DNA of 5,207 nt, taken from the NCBI GenBank assembly GCA_014804865.1, contig JAAUYY010000098.1, positions 8,596 to 13,802 of the forward strand. The letters run 5' to 3'. The stretch comes from Desulfovibrio sp. Lineage in GTDB: Bacteria; Desulfobacterota; Desulfovibrionia; Desulfovibrionales; Desulfovibrionaceae. This document shows, in pieces, positions 1-5,207 of this stretch. The notes beneath the pieces are model-generated. The model was given only the letters and a program-made list of their open reading frames with translations, was not told the DNA's origin and did not search any database. The translations under genes were made by a program, and so were the position numbers. Within the stretch, counting starts at the first letter, position 1. Every line of letters begins with the position of its first letter.

Positions 1-850
1 CAATCGGAGGCAAGTCGGTAATTTCTCCCGAGCAAAAACCCCAATTTATTAAAAACGCGCGAATCATCTGATTTACGATGGGCCCTTCGCACCGGAATTG
101 CATATCCTGAATGTGATTTTTTTTATTCGGGTCGAGGCTCAACACATCGTTGTCGGCGATATTCATTCCTCCGGTAAAGCCAGTTTCGTCGCAGACAAGG
201 AGTTTGCGGTGACTGCGCAAATTAATTCCCAGGCGGAGAGGTATCAGGCTAGGCGGCCTGAAGCGGGTCGTCTTTACTCCTTGCGCCGCGAGGATTTTCC
301 ATGGTTTGCGCCATGAATAAAGCGCGCCTATGCCATCCACGAGGACGCGGACGTCGACGCCCCTGTTTTTAGCGTCGACAAGGGCTTTAATAAATTTTTG
401 GGCGACAACGCCGTAGTTAAATATATAAGTGCTTAAAAAGACGTGTTTTTTCGCTTTTTCTATCGCATCGATCATGGCGGGATAGGCTTCGTCACCGTCG
501 CGCAAAGGCTCCAGAGAGTTGCCGGAACAAAGCGGGGCGCCGGACAATTTCTCGGCGAGCCAGGCGAGAGAATTCGCTTCTTCGCTTCCCAGATCTTTGC
601 GATCATTGCATACTTTATTAAGCGCGAAATGTCTTTCCAGCCCCGATATCTTTCGCATTATCTTTTCGGCTCTACTCTGCGCGCGACCTATGCCAAATAT
701 CAGATAAATAATGAGACCGATAACAGGCAAAAAGACTAGCGCCGCGGTCCATCCGAGCGCGGCGCGAGGATCTTTTTTTGTCAGCAAAGCCTGACACGCG
801 AAGACGAGAGCGACTAAATGAATAATGACAAGAAGAGCAATATATAACAC
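1..850 (-). CDS. cls: Cardiolipin synthase (phospholipase D family), N-terminal 283 codons, 3' end outside the window
   Basis: Bacterial Cls enzymes join two phosphatidylglycerol molecules (or PG and PE) into cardiolipin at the inner membrane. The visible 283 residues start with two hydrophobic helices (about 2-23 and 32-53) separated by a short loop containing KKDPRAALGW, which is the PLDc_N membrane anchor. A phospholipase D domain follows: FLSTYIF near 138-144, VDVRVLVDG near 165-173, and the first catalytic HxKxxxxD motif as HRKLLVCD at 214-221, followed by GGMN at 227-230. E. coli ClsA is about 486 residues, so the second HKD motif should lie beyond the left edge. The start is GTG: the frame is closed by TAA at 883-881, no ATG, GTG or TTG lies between, and GGAG sits 5 bases before the GTG. 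No frameshift is seen. The gene is separated from the upstream stress-protein gene by a terminator-like hairpin, so it is probably its own unit. PLDc_N plus the HKD spacing make the family assignment strong; ClsA versus another PLD-type Cls cannot be settled without the C-terminus. Confidence 0.93.
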   Translation of the reverse strand, partial: MLYIALLVIIHLVALVFACQALLTKKDPRAALGWTAALVFLPVIGLIIYLIFGIGRAQSRAEKIMRKISGLERHFALNKVCNDRKDLGSEEANSLAWLAEKLSGAPLCSGNSLEPLRDGDEAYPAMIDAIEKAKKHVFLSTYIFNYGVVAQKFIKALVDAKNRGVDVRVLVDGIGALYSWRKPWKILAAQGVKTTRFRPPSLIPLRLGINLRSHRKLLVCDETGFTGGMNIADNDVLSLDPNKKNHIQDMQFRCEGPIVNQMIRAFLINWGFCSGEITDLPPI

Positions 851-862
851 ATAATCTCCGCG
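848..862 (-). promoter_or_regulatory. Ribosome binding site and GTG start of the cardiolipin synthase
   Basis: On the minus strand the sequence reads CGCGGAGATTATGTG. GGAG (859-856) is five bases before the GTG (850-848). The ATG visible within TTATGTG is in another frame and meets a stop after 12 codons, so it is not the start. This site decides the start because the open frame has no other usable start codon between the GTG and the in-frame TAA at 883-881. Confidence 0.75.
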
Positions 863-936
863 AAATGGATATCGAGTAGTTTAAGGAAGAACGTATAGTA
901 TTTAAACCGCGAGACGCGTTATAATGGCGAGAATGA

Positions 937-958
937 GCCAAAAACCGCGCTTTTTGGC
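937..958. repeat. Perfect inverted repeat in the gap upstream of cls
   Basis: GCCAAAAA (937-944) pairs exactly with TTTTTGGC (951-958) around a six-base GC-only loop. It lies about 90-110 bases upstream of the cls GTG. It could be a hairpin in a 5' leader, an operator for a dimeric regulator, or a weak terminator. A-run and U-run flank the GC loop rather than following a GC stem, so it is not a textbook terminator. The repeat is directly visible; any role is unknown. Confidence 0.5.
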
Positions 959-972
959 GAATGATATTCTTA

Positions 973-994
973 ATAACCGATGAAAAACGGTTAT
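973..994. repeat. Short inverted repeat in the gap upstream of cls
   Basis: ATAACCG (973-979) pairs with CGGTTAT (988-994) around an eight-base A-rich loop. It lies 14 bases from the 937-958 repeat, between the terminator-like hairpin of the stress-protein gene and cls. Its arm length is modest and could arise by chance. Together with its neighbour it makes the 937-994 segment unusually rich in dyad symmetry. Confidence 0.35.
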
Positions 995-1046
995 GAAGGC
1001 ATACTCTTAAGTTTTAGAGAGCGAATATTTGTACAAAAAGTATTGT

Positions 1047-1083
1047 CGCGGCGCGGAATTTTCGTTGTTTCTTCCGCGCCGCG
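1047..1083 (-). terminator. Candidate intrinsic terminator of the universal stress protein gene
   Basis: A perfect 12-bp, mostly GC stem is formed by 1083-1072 and 1058-1047 around a 13-base loop. It starts 15 bases after the TAA of the stress-protein gene. In the minus-strand transcript the stem is followed by ACAAUAC and then UUUUU, so the U-run begins about seven bases past the stem rather than directly at its foot. That lowers confidence in strong Rho-independent termination. It could also act as a 3' stabilising hairpin. Confidence 0.6.
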
Positions 1084-1098
1084 TCTAAAATCGCAAGA

Positions 1099-1533
1099 TT
1101 AGCTTTCTTCTCTTTCGCGCACAGCTATAAGATCTTTGGTAGTGTTGCGCAATACGCGTTCCGTTATGGATCCGAGGATCATGTCGCCGATTCCGTCCCT
1201 GCCATCCGTAAACATGACAATGGCTTCCACATTCTCTTCGTCGGCGACCTTATTGATTGTATCGGCGGGCACCCCGGGCTCTACGCGCATATGAAAGTGG
1301 GCGCCGGCGTATTGCAGGGCTTCGATGACAGGCCCCATAACCATGACGGCGTTGGATTTATTCTCGTCTTCCATTTCGACGCGAGCTTCGCCTCCGACGG
1401 TCTGGACTATCGGCTCGGTTACATGGAGGATAACGATTTCGCCGTCGCATATTTTCAGGGCTCGTCTTAAGGCAATAAGGGCGCGCTTGCAACCAGTTTC
1501 GCCGCTTACGGGCACCAACACTCTCTTGTACAT
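1099..1533 (-). CDS. Universal stress protein (UspA-type domain), single domain
   Basis: This 144-residue protein is a complete, single USP domain of the usual length for a small cytoplasmic dimeric stress protein. It begins with the first beta strand YKRVLVPV (2-9), has ILHV (35-38) as the second strand, and ends with the signature FTDG-x9-GSITERVL (108-128) followed by the last strand DLIAV (134-138). In nucleotide-binding members the signature is G-x2-G-x9-G(S/T). Here the first Gly is Phe108, while Gly111, Gly121 and Ser122 are kept. The Asp that usually follows the first strand, near the nucleotide, is Ser10. ATP binding is therefore uncertain. The start is ATG with AAGGAG five bases upstream. 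The gene lies 76 bases after the sensor gene, with a plausible own promoter in that gap, and ends just before a terminator-like hairpin. USP family membership is clear; the specific role is not known. Confidence 0.93.
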   Translation of the reverse strand: MYKRVLVPVSGETGCKRALIALRRALKICDGEIVILHVTEPIVQTVGGEARVEMEDENKSNAVMVMGPVIEALQYAGAHFHMRVEPGVPADTINKVADEENVEAIVMFTDGRDGIGDMILGSITERVLRNTTKDLIAVREREES

Positions 1534-1572
1534 GATCTCTCCTTTGGTATTGATTTGCTATAGCCCAAGGGA

Positions 1573-1601
1573 AATATCGCCGCCCATCGCGACGATGTAA
1601 A
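1573..1601 (-). promoter_or_regulatory. Possible sigma-70 promoter for the universal stress protein gene
   Basis: On the minus strand TTTACA (1601-1596, five of six matches to TTGACA) is separated by exactly 17 bases from GATATT (1578-1573, four of six matches to TATAAT). Transcription would start near 1566, giving a leader of about 30 bases that ends in the AAGGAG ribosome site. The -35 box lies just past the sensor gene's stop codon. Spacing and boxes are good, but the -10 match is moderate, and co-transcription with the sensor gene remains possible. Confidence 0.45.
1576..1596. repeat. Inverted repeat within the spacer of the putative stress-gene promoter
   Basis: ATCGCCGC (1576-1583) and GCGACGAT (1589-1596) form an 8-bp dyad with one mismatch, around a five-base centre. 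On the minus-strand RNA the mismatch becomes a G-U pair. The dyad fills the spacer between the putative -35 and -10 boxes and touches both, which is where a repressor operator would block polymerase. As a terminator of the sensor gene it is poor, because no U-run follows. Confidence 0.35.
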
Positions 1602-1609
1602 ATAAAATC

Positions 1610-4600
1610 TTATTGATATTTCTGCGTCAGATGAATGCGATAGCGCTCCGCGGCTTGCGTCAAATCGGGAAGCAAATCGTTCATGGCCGAGAAATCTCCG
1701 GCGCTGGCCGCGCGACGCACGCACTGGGCCAGCTTGGACAGTTGCCTAAAACCAAAATTATCGGCGTCTTTCGCTATCTTTTCCGTGCCTTGCGCGACCT
1801 TATCGGCGTCCTTGCGCTCGAAAGCCTCGGTTACATGAAGCATATCGACGCGCAATGTTTCCACATATTCGGATATGACGGGATCTATAATGGATCGCTC
1901 GTCTGTTCGCGGAGCTGTCGTTGGCGAATTGTCGTCGGGCAACGTTTTGCTCGGCTCTTTGCTCTCTTTCTCGCTTTCATGTTCGTTCGCTGTCGCTTCA
2001 GTCGAGTCCTCTTCTATCGATTTGGATTCGGGTTCCGGGGGAGATTTTATAATCGGACTAGGCTCGCCTACCCATTCGTCAGTGTTTTCCATTCTCGCGA
2101 TGGATTCGGAAACATCTTCCGAATGAGTTGAGGAGTCCTCTTTCGCTTTTGAAGTCGGCGCCGCGGCGGGCGTTGGTTCTCCTACCCATTCGTTGGAATC
2201 GTTCGCGGGCGCGGAGGTTTGAGAGGGAGATTCGATTATTGTTGTTACGCTATCGTCGGTCGATTCTCGCCGTTTTTCCGCGTTTAACCAGTCTGGCGTA
2301 TCGAAATTATAGTTAATTTCCAGATGCTGATCCACGATCATCGAAGGAGAAAAATCGCCGTCGGGAGCGTCTTGAACAGGATCGTCAGTATTTTTTAGCG
2401 CCGTCGCGGAGGCTTTGAGAGCGAGGGCTTCATCGCGGGCGCTTAATAGTATTTGGGTGAAATCCCTTACCGTGTCGCGCAGTATGTCCGCTTCCACGGG
2501 CTCGGTCATAGCGTGCGTGAAACCGCTTGTTTTCAGAAGCGGCCATTGATGGGTGTCGGGCGTTACGGCCAGTATGAAGCTTCGGGCATAACCGGCTTTT
2601 TGAGCGAGCGTCGCGAACTGGCGAGCCATGTCTCCAGCCGAAGGCAAAGCCAATTTCCCGCGGGCGATAAGCAGAGGCGCGGGATCCATGCTTTGTCTGA
2701 TTTCTACTTCGCGGGCGTTGGTCGCTTCGCTGATTCTACAATTAAGATCCTCGAGAATTTTTACGATTTCCCGTCTTTGCTCCTCGTTTTCCGCGGCCAC
2801 GACAACGTGGAGCGAGCTTTCTTCAACATCGGACTGCTCGTCGGATTCCTCTAGAGGAGGCTTAAGGCGCATGGAAAATGTGATAGCCGTGCCATGTCGG
2901 CTTGATTCCATATCCAGGTAACCGCCGTTTTTACCCGCCAATTCCCATGCCTTCGCGAGCGCGAGAGAGGAGCGGTCGAGGGGCGGAGCGCCAGCGCCGT
3001 TGTCCGACACTGTGAATTGCAAATAATAGGGATCGGAACTATCGGGAGCGCGTTTTACAGAAAGTCTAACGCCGCCCTCCGAAGAAGCGCGGATCGAGCT
3101 TTCGAGCAACATGGAAAGGGTGTCGCGCAGATTCGCGAAATCGCCGAGGAACCATTGATCGAGGTGGGGAGGCATATGCCAGGATAGCGAAACGCCGGAG
3201 TTTTCGGCTTGACTCGACAAACTGTCCGTTGTTTCGCGCAAAAGCTTCTGGAGATTGAAGTTGCCCGATTTGGCGACCGTTTTGCGCGGGTTCTGGTAAA
3301 TTGGACCAGAAACGAGGATCTCTGTGAGATTTTTCGCGCAATGGATCATTTTTTCCGCGTGATCTCTCGCTGCCGGCGGAAGCGCGCAATGTCCGAGAGC
3401 CACCCCTTCGCGCAATAATTCGTCGATTGGCTCGCGCATTTCCTTTTCAAGTTTTTCGCAAGCGCCGCCGGTTATTTCCGAGTCGGGCGACGAGCCTTGC
3501 GGGGTTTGCGATTCGAGATCGCTTTCCGATTCGGCGACATTGAAGTTTGGAGAAAGTATTCTCAGGTTTGGATCATCCAGCGGATGCTCCAATATGACGA
3601 TTTCCTCCTGTTCGGGCCGGAGCGATTTATCCGGCGAGCGAGACGCGCTTGTCTTCTTCTCTTTATTGCCAAAATCCCATTGGGAACTAACGGAGGCGAG
3701 CGCTATGGCCGAAAAAGCTATTCCCCACAGAGGGCCGGACGAAAGCAGATAGGGAGGAAATCCTAAAAACAGCCCCGCGAGGGACGCTCCTGTAAAAAAG
3801 GGCGGAATAAGACAACCTAGCAGAAATCTCCTCGCTCCAGTCAATCCCATAAGCCAGGCGCCAAGGGCGGTCGGAACGAAAAGCAAGGCGCACAAAGGCC
3901 AGAGATCCAGCCAGCGGAACATCCAGTCCCAGCCCGGAATCAGCGGCATGATCGCCAGCGCCGCGCCGGGAAGCGATAGGAGGAGCAATTGAATATCGAT
4001 GGGTCGCGAGGTATCGCGACTGTGGAGCAAATGTCGCCCAATATGCGGCAAAAGCATCAAGGCGATGCCTGGGGTCAGAATAGCGGCCAATGTCCGTATT
4101 CCGATGGAGCCGCTAACGGGAGGCATACCCAGAAGAGCCTGGGCAAGAGCGACGGCGACGAAAAAGGAAGTCCATACGCGCCATTGGCCTTTTTCGCCAA
4201 ACCCGCGCATGAGGCAGAAAAGCATAATTACGGCAAGAGCGACGATCGCTCCGGTTCTGGCCAGACTTCCCCAGTTGCTCGCGGCGTTTTGCGGAGTGCG
4301 GATCATGGGGGAAAACCAGACGCCGGGCAAACCGTCGACGCGAATGTAGCAGGTTATCGGCTCGTGTCGCGCTTCGGGCAAAAGAAAAATATTCCTGTGC
4401 GCGGGCAAGTTTTCCTGCCACTCCAGAGCGCCGGATAATTCGTTTTTTTCGGGCGTATAGAGCAACGGTACGCCGGGCAGATTTTGACCCATGTCGAGAA
4501 GAAAAGTGGCTGGTCTTACGTCCGGCTCGAGCGCGGAGATTGTAAAGCGCAACCACATGACGCCTTCGGTCATGGGCAATTTATCAAGCGCCAATGGTTT

Positions 4601-4840
4601 GTAGGCTTGAGCCAGCGCGGGAGCCGCCGCCTCGTCGATATCCATGGTCATGGATAGGTCAAGATAATATTCGAGGAAGGGCAGAAGCTGGACAGGTTCT
4701 CCGCGCGATTGCGCGACTCCCTGAAAAGTCTGTTCCCTCGCAGCCAGAGATTCGCCGCGAGGAAATACGCAAAAGCATAAAGCGATTAAAGCGATTATAG
4801 CGAAGACGCGTTCGCGAGAGTATAGTTTTAAAAGAGCCAT
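1610..4840 (-). CDS. 7TMR-DISM-type membrane sensor with degenerate hybrid histidine kinase, receiver and Hpt modules
   Basis: This 1076-residue protein has the order of a tripartite hybrid kinase. Residues 1-34 are a signal peptide. Residues 45-185 resemble the periplasmic 7TMR-DISMED2 domain (WLRFTIS at 96-102, YIRVDG at 165-170). Seven membrane helices follow at about 194-213, 222-240, 248-267, 283-301, 311-332, 338-360 and 367-386. A DHp-like helical pair is at 461-510, a HATPase_c-like fold at 527-660, a receiver-like fold at 676-797, an acidic Ser/Glu/Pro-rich linker at 801-985 and an Hpt-like bundle at 985-1076. The catalytic positions are lost. The DHp His of HExRxP is Lys466 (KEMREP). 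The second N-box Asn is Ser581, and the ATP lid and G2 glycines are missing although DNGAG (613-617) remains. In the receiver the acidic pair is Ala683/Glu684, the phospho-Asp is Ala726 and the Lys is Glu780. The Hpt His is Glu1020. The frame is uninterrupted, so this is a conserved-looking pseudokinase rather than a decaying gene. The ATG is 12 bases after the TPR gene stop, with only a weak AGG upstream. The family architecture is known from hybrid kinases; non-catalytic function is inferred from the residues, and the signal sensed is unknown. Confidence 0.85.
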   Translation of the reverse strand: MALLKLYSRERVFAIIALIALCFCVFPRGESLAAREQTFQGVAQSRGEPVQLLPFLEYYLDLSMTMDIDEAAAPALAQAYKPLALDKLPMTEGVMWLRFTISALEPDVRPATFLLDMGQNLPGVPLLYTPEKNELSGALEWQENLPAHRNIFLLPEARHEPITCYIRVDGLPGVWFSPMIRTPQNAASNWGSLARTGAIVALAVIMLFCLMRGFGEKGQWRVWTSFFVAVALAQALLGMPPVSGSIGIRTLAAILTPGIALMLLPHIGRHLLHSRDTSRPIDIQLLLLSLPGAALAIMPLIPGWDWMFRWLDLWPLCALLFVPTALGAWLMGLTGARRFLLGCLIPPFFTGASLAGLFLGFPPYLLSSGPLWGIAFSAIALASVSSQWDFGNKEKKTSASRSPDKSLRPEQEEIVILEHPLDDPNLRILSPNFNVAESESDLESQTPQGSSPDSEITGGACEKLEKEMREPIDELLREGVALGHCALPPAARDHAEKMIHCAKNLTEILVSGPIYQNPRKTVAKSGNFNLQKLLRETTDSLSSQAENSGVSLSWHMPPHLDQWFLGDFANLRDTLSMLLESSIRASSEGGVRLSVKRAPDSSDPYYLQFTVSDNGAGAPPLDRSSLALAKAWELAGKNGGYLDMESSRHGTAITFSMRLKPPLEESDEQSDVEESSLHVVVAAENEEQRREIVKILEDLNCRISEATNAREVEIRQSMDPAPLLIARGKLALPSAGDMARQFATLAQKAGYARSFILAVTPDTHQWPLLKTSGFTHAMTEPVEADILRDTVRDFTQILLSARDEALALKASATALKNTDDPVQDAPDGDFSPSMIVDQHLEINYNFDTPDWLNAEKRRESTDDSVTTIIESPSQTSAPANDSNEWVGEPTPAAAPTSKAKEDSSTHSEDVSESIARMENTDEWVGEPSPIIKSPPEPESKSIEEDSTEATANEHESEKESKEPSKTLPDDNSPTTAPRTDERSIIDPVISEYVETLRVDMLHVTEAFERKDADKVAQGTEKIAKDADNFGFRQLSKLAQCVRRAASAGDFSAMNDLLPDLTQAAERYRIHLTQKYQ
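2061..2193 (-). repeat. Two direct repeats encoding EWVGEP in the sensor linker
   Basis: The 19-base segments 2061-2079 and 2175-2193 agree at 17 positions, including a run of 13 identical bases, and are offset by 114 bases (38 codons), so they are in frame. They encode NEWVGEPTP (883-891) and DEWVGEPSP (921-929). The residues around them are Ser/Glu/Lys-rich in both units, consistent with an internal duplication of about 38 residues or with selection on a short linear motif. Confidence 0.7.
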
Positions 4841-4852
4841 GGATTGAGCCTG

Positions 4853-5207
4853 TTATCTACGCAGTTGTTGTATTTTATCCGCGACAAGAGCGCCTTCGGG
4901 CGAGCGCGCGTGGGGATTGATTTTTAATAATTTTTCCCACGCTTTCGTCGCTTCCTCGACATTATGCAAATCCGCGGCGAAAACAATGCCTTCGTTATAA
5001 AGGGAATTTTGATGAGTCGGATCCAGGGCCGACGCTTTGCGGAAACTTTCAATAGCCTTTTGGAACTGCTCCGTTTCCCGGTACATTATTCCCAGATCCG
5101 TGAGCGCGTCCGGGTTTCGCGGATCGATGCTCAACGATTTTTCATAGGCGTTTATGGCGTCCTCGAAAGCGCGAGCGTCAAAATATAAATTTCCCAATTC
5201 CGTCCAG
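4853..5207 (-). CDS. Tetratricopeptide repeat protein, C-terminal part (5' end outside the window)
   Basis: The frame is open to the right edge and encodes about 118 residues ending in IQQLRR. It shows three TPR units of 34-36 residues. The first starts WTELGNLYFDARAFEDAI and ends SLSIDP; the second runs from NPDALTDLGIMY to ASALDP; the third from NSLYNEGIVFA to LLKINP. Each has the usual small residues at positions 8 and 20 and Pro near 32. Such repeats form a helical scaffold that binds partner proteins or peptides. A TTG at 5197-5195 is not the start: the codons before it (W-T-E) complete the first TPR consensus, so the gene continues outside the window. The stop lies 12 bases before the ATG of the sensor gene on the same strand, which suggests co-transcription. 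A signal peptide or membrane anchor cannot be judged because the N-terminus is missing. The fold is certain; the partner and function are unknown. Confidence 0.92.
   Translation of the reverse strand, partial: WTELGNLYFDARAFEDAINAYEKSLSIDPRNPDALTDLGIMYRETEQFQKAIESFRKASALDPTHQNSLYNEGIVFAADLHNVEEATKAWEKLLKINPHARSPEGALVADKIQQLRR

Noticed and set aside
443..739. Plus-strand open frame of 98 codons
   Set aside because: It is antisense to the catalytic region of cls, with no ribosome site or recognisable domain.
672..941. Minus-strand open frame of 89 codons over the start of cls
   Set aside because: It is another frame of the cardiolipin synthase region; its Ser/Arg-rich translation has no family features, while the overlapping frame gives a clear PLDc_N segment.
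918..944. Sigma-70 promoter for cls using TTTTTG and TATAAC
   Set aside because: The spacing is only 15 bases and the -35 match is poor, and the -35 would overlap a hairpin arm. It is too weak to list as a feature.
1576..1596. Hairpin as terminator of the sensor gene
   Set aside because: The stem is short, contains a wobble pair, and is followed by AUUUCCC rather than a U-run. A promoter or operator reading fits better.
1613..2131. Plus-strand open frame of 172 codons
   Set aside because: It is the antisense shadow of the Hpt and linker part of the sensor gene. Its composition is Phe/Arg-rich with no recognisable domain.
3989..4438. Plus-strand open frame of 149 codons
   Set aside because: It lies antisense to the membrane and periplasmic region of the sensor gene, and the sense frame shows strong domain features.
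1610..4840. The sensor as a pseudogene
   Set aside because: The frame is intact over 1076 codons, domain folds are well preserved, and only functional residues are changed; this fits a pseudoenzyme rather than a decaying gene.
4853..5197. TTG at 5197 as the start of the TPR gene
   Set aside because: The codons before it encode W-T-E, which completes the first TPR consensus, so the real start is outside the window.

Overview
The window reads as an ordinary bacterial chromosome segment of roughly balanced base composition, with all four genes on the minus strand. The signal peptide followed by a 7TMR-DISM-type sensor, a universal stress protein, a TPR protein and a cardiolipin synthase suggest a Gram-negative bacterium. 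The style of the genes fits Desulfobacterota (the former Deltaproteobacteria), but this is a low-confidence inference and nothing here is diagnostic. There are no tRNA or rRNA genes, insertion sequences, CRISPR arrays or phage genes.

In transcription order (right to left): (1) 5207-4853, the C-terminal 118 or so codons of a TPR protein whose start lies outside the window. (2) After 12 bases, 4840-1610, a 1076-residue membrane protein with the layout of a tripartite hybrid histidine kinase: signal peptide, periplasmic DISMED2-like domain, seven membrane helices, DHp, ATPase, receiver, a long acidic disordered linker, and Hpt. (3) After 76 bases holding a plausible promoter, 1533-1099, a single-domain universal stress protein, followed by a GC-rich terminator-like hairpin (1083-1047). 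(4) After a hairpin-rich gap, 850-1, the N-terminal 283 codons of a cardiolipin synthase with a GTG start. Its 3' end lies outside the window.

The most notable object is the large sensor protein. It keeps the full architecture of a BarA/TorS-like phosphorelay kinase, but the phosphotransfer residue is replaced in all three modules: DHp His by Lys466, receiver Asp by Ala726 and Hpt His by Glu1020. The receiver's acidic pair and conserved Lys are also lost, the ATPase N-box and G2-box are degraded, and the ATP lid is missing. The reading frame is nevertheless intact over 3.2 kb. This looks like a pseudo-phosphorelay protein kept for sensing, scaffolding or binding rather than catalysis. Its linker carries a repeated short Trp motif, [DN]xx[DE]W[LV].

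The TPR gene and the sensor are probably co-transcribed. The stress protein may be read through from them or use its own promoter. The cardiolipin synthase seems to be a separate unit. A shared envelope-stress theme (membrane sensor, stress protein, membrane lipid enzyme) is possible but is only inferred from adjacency.
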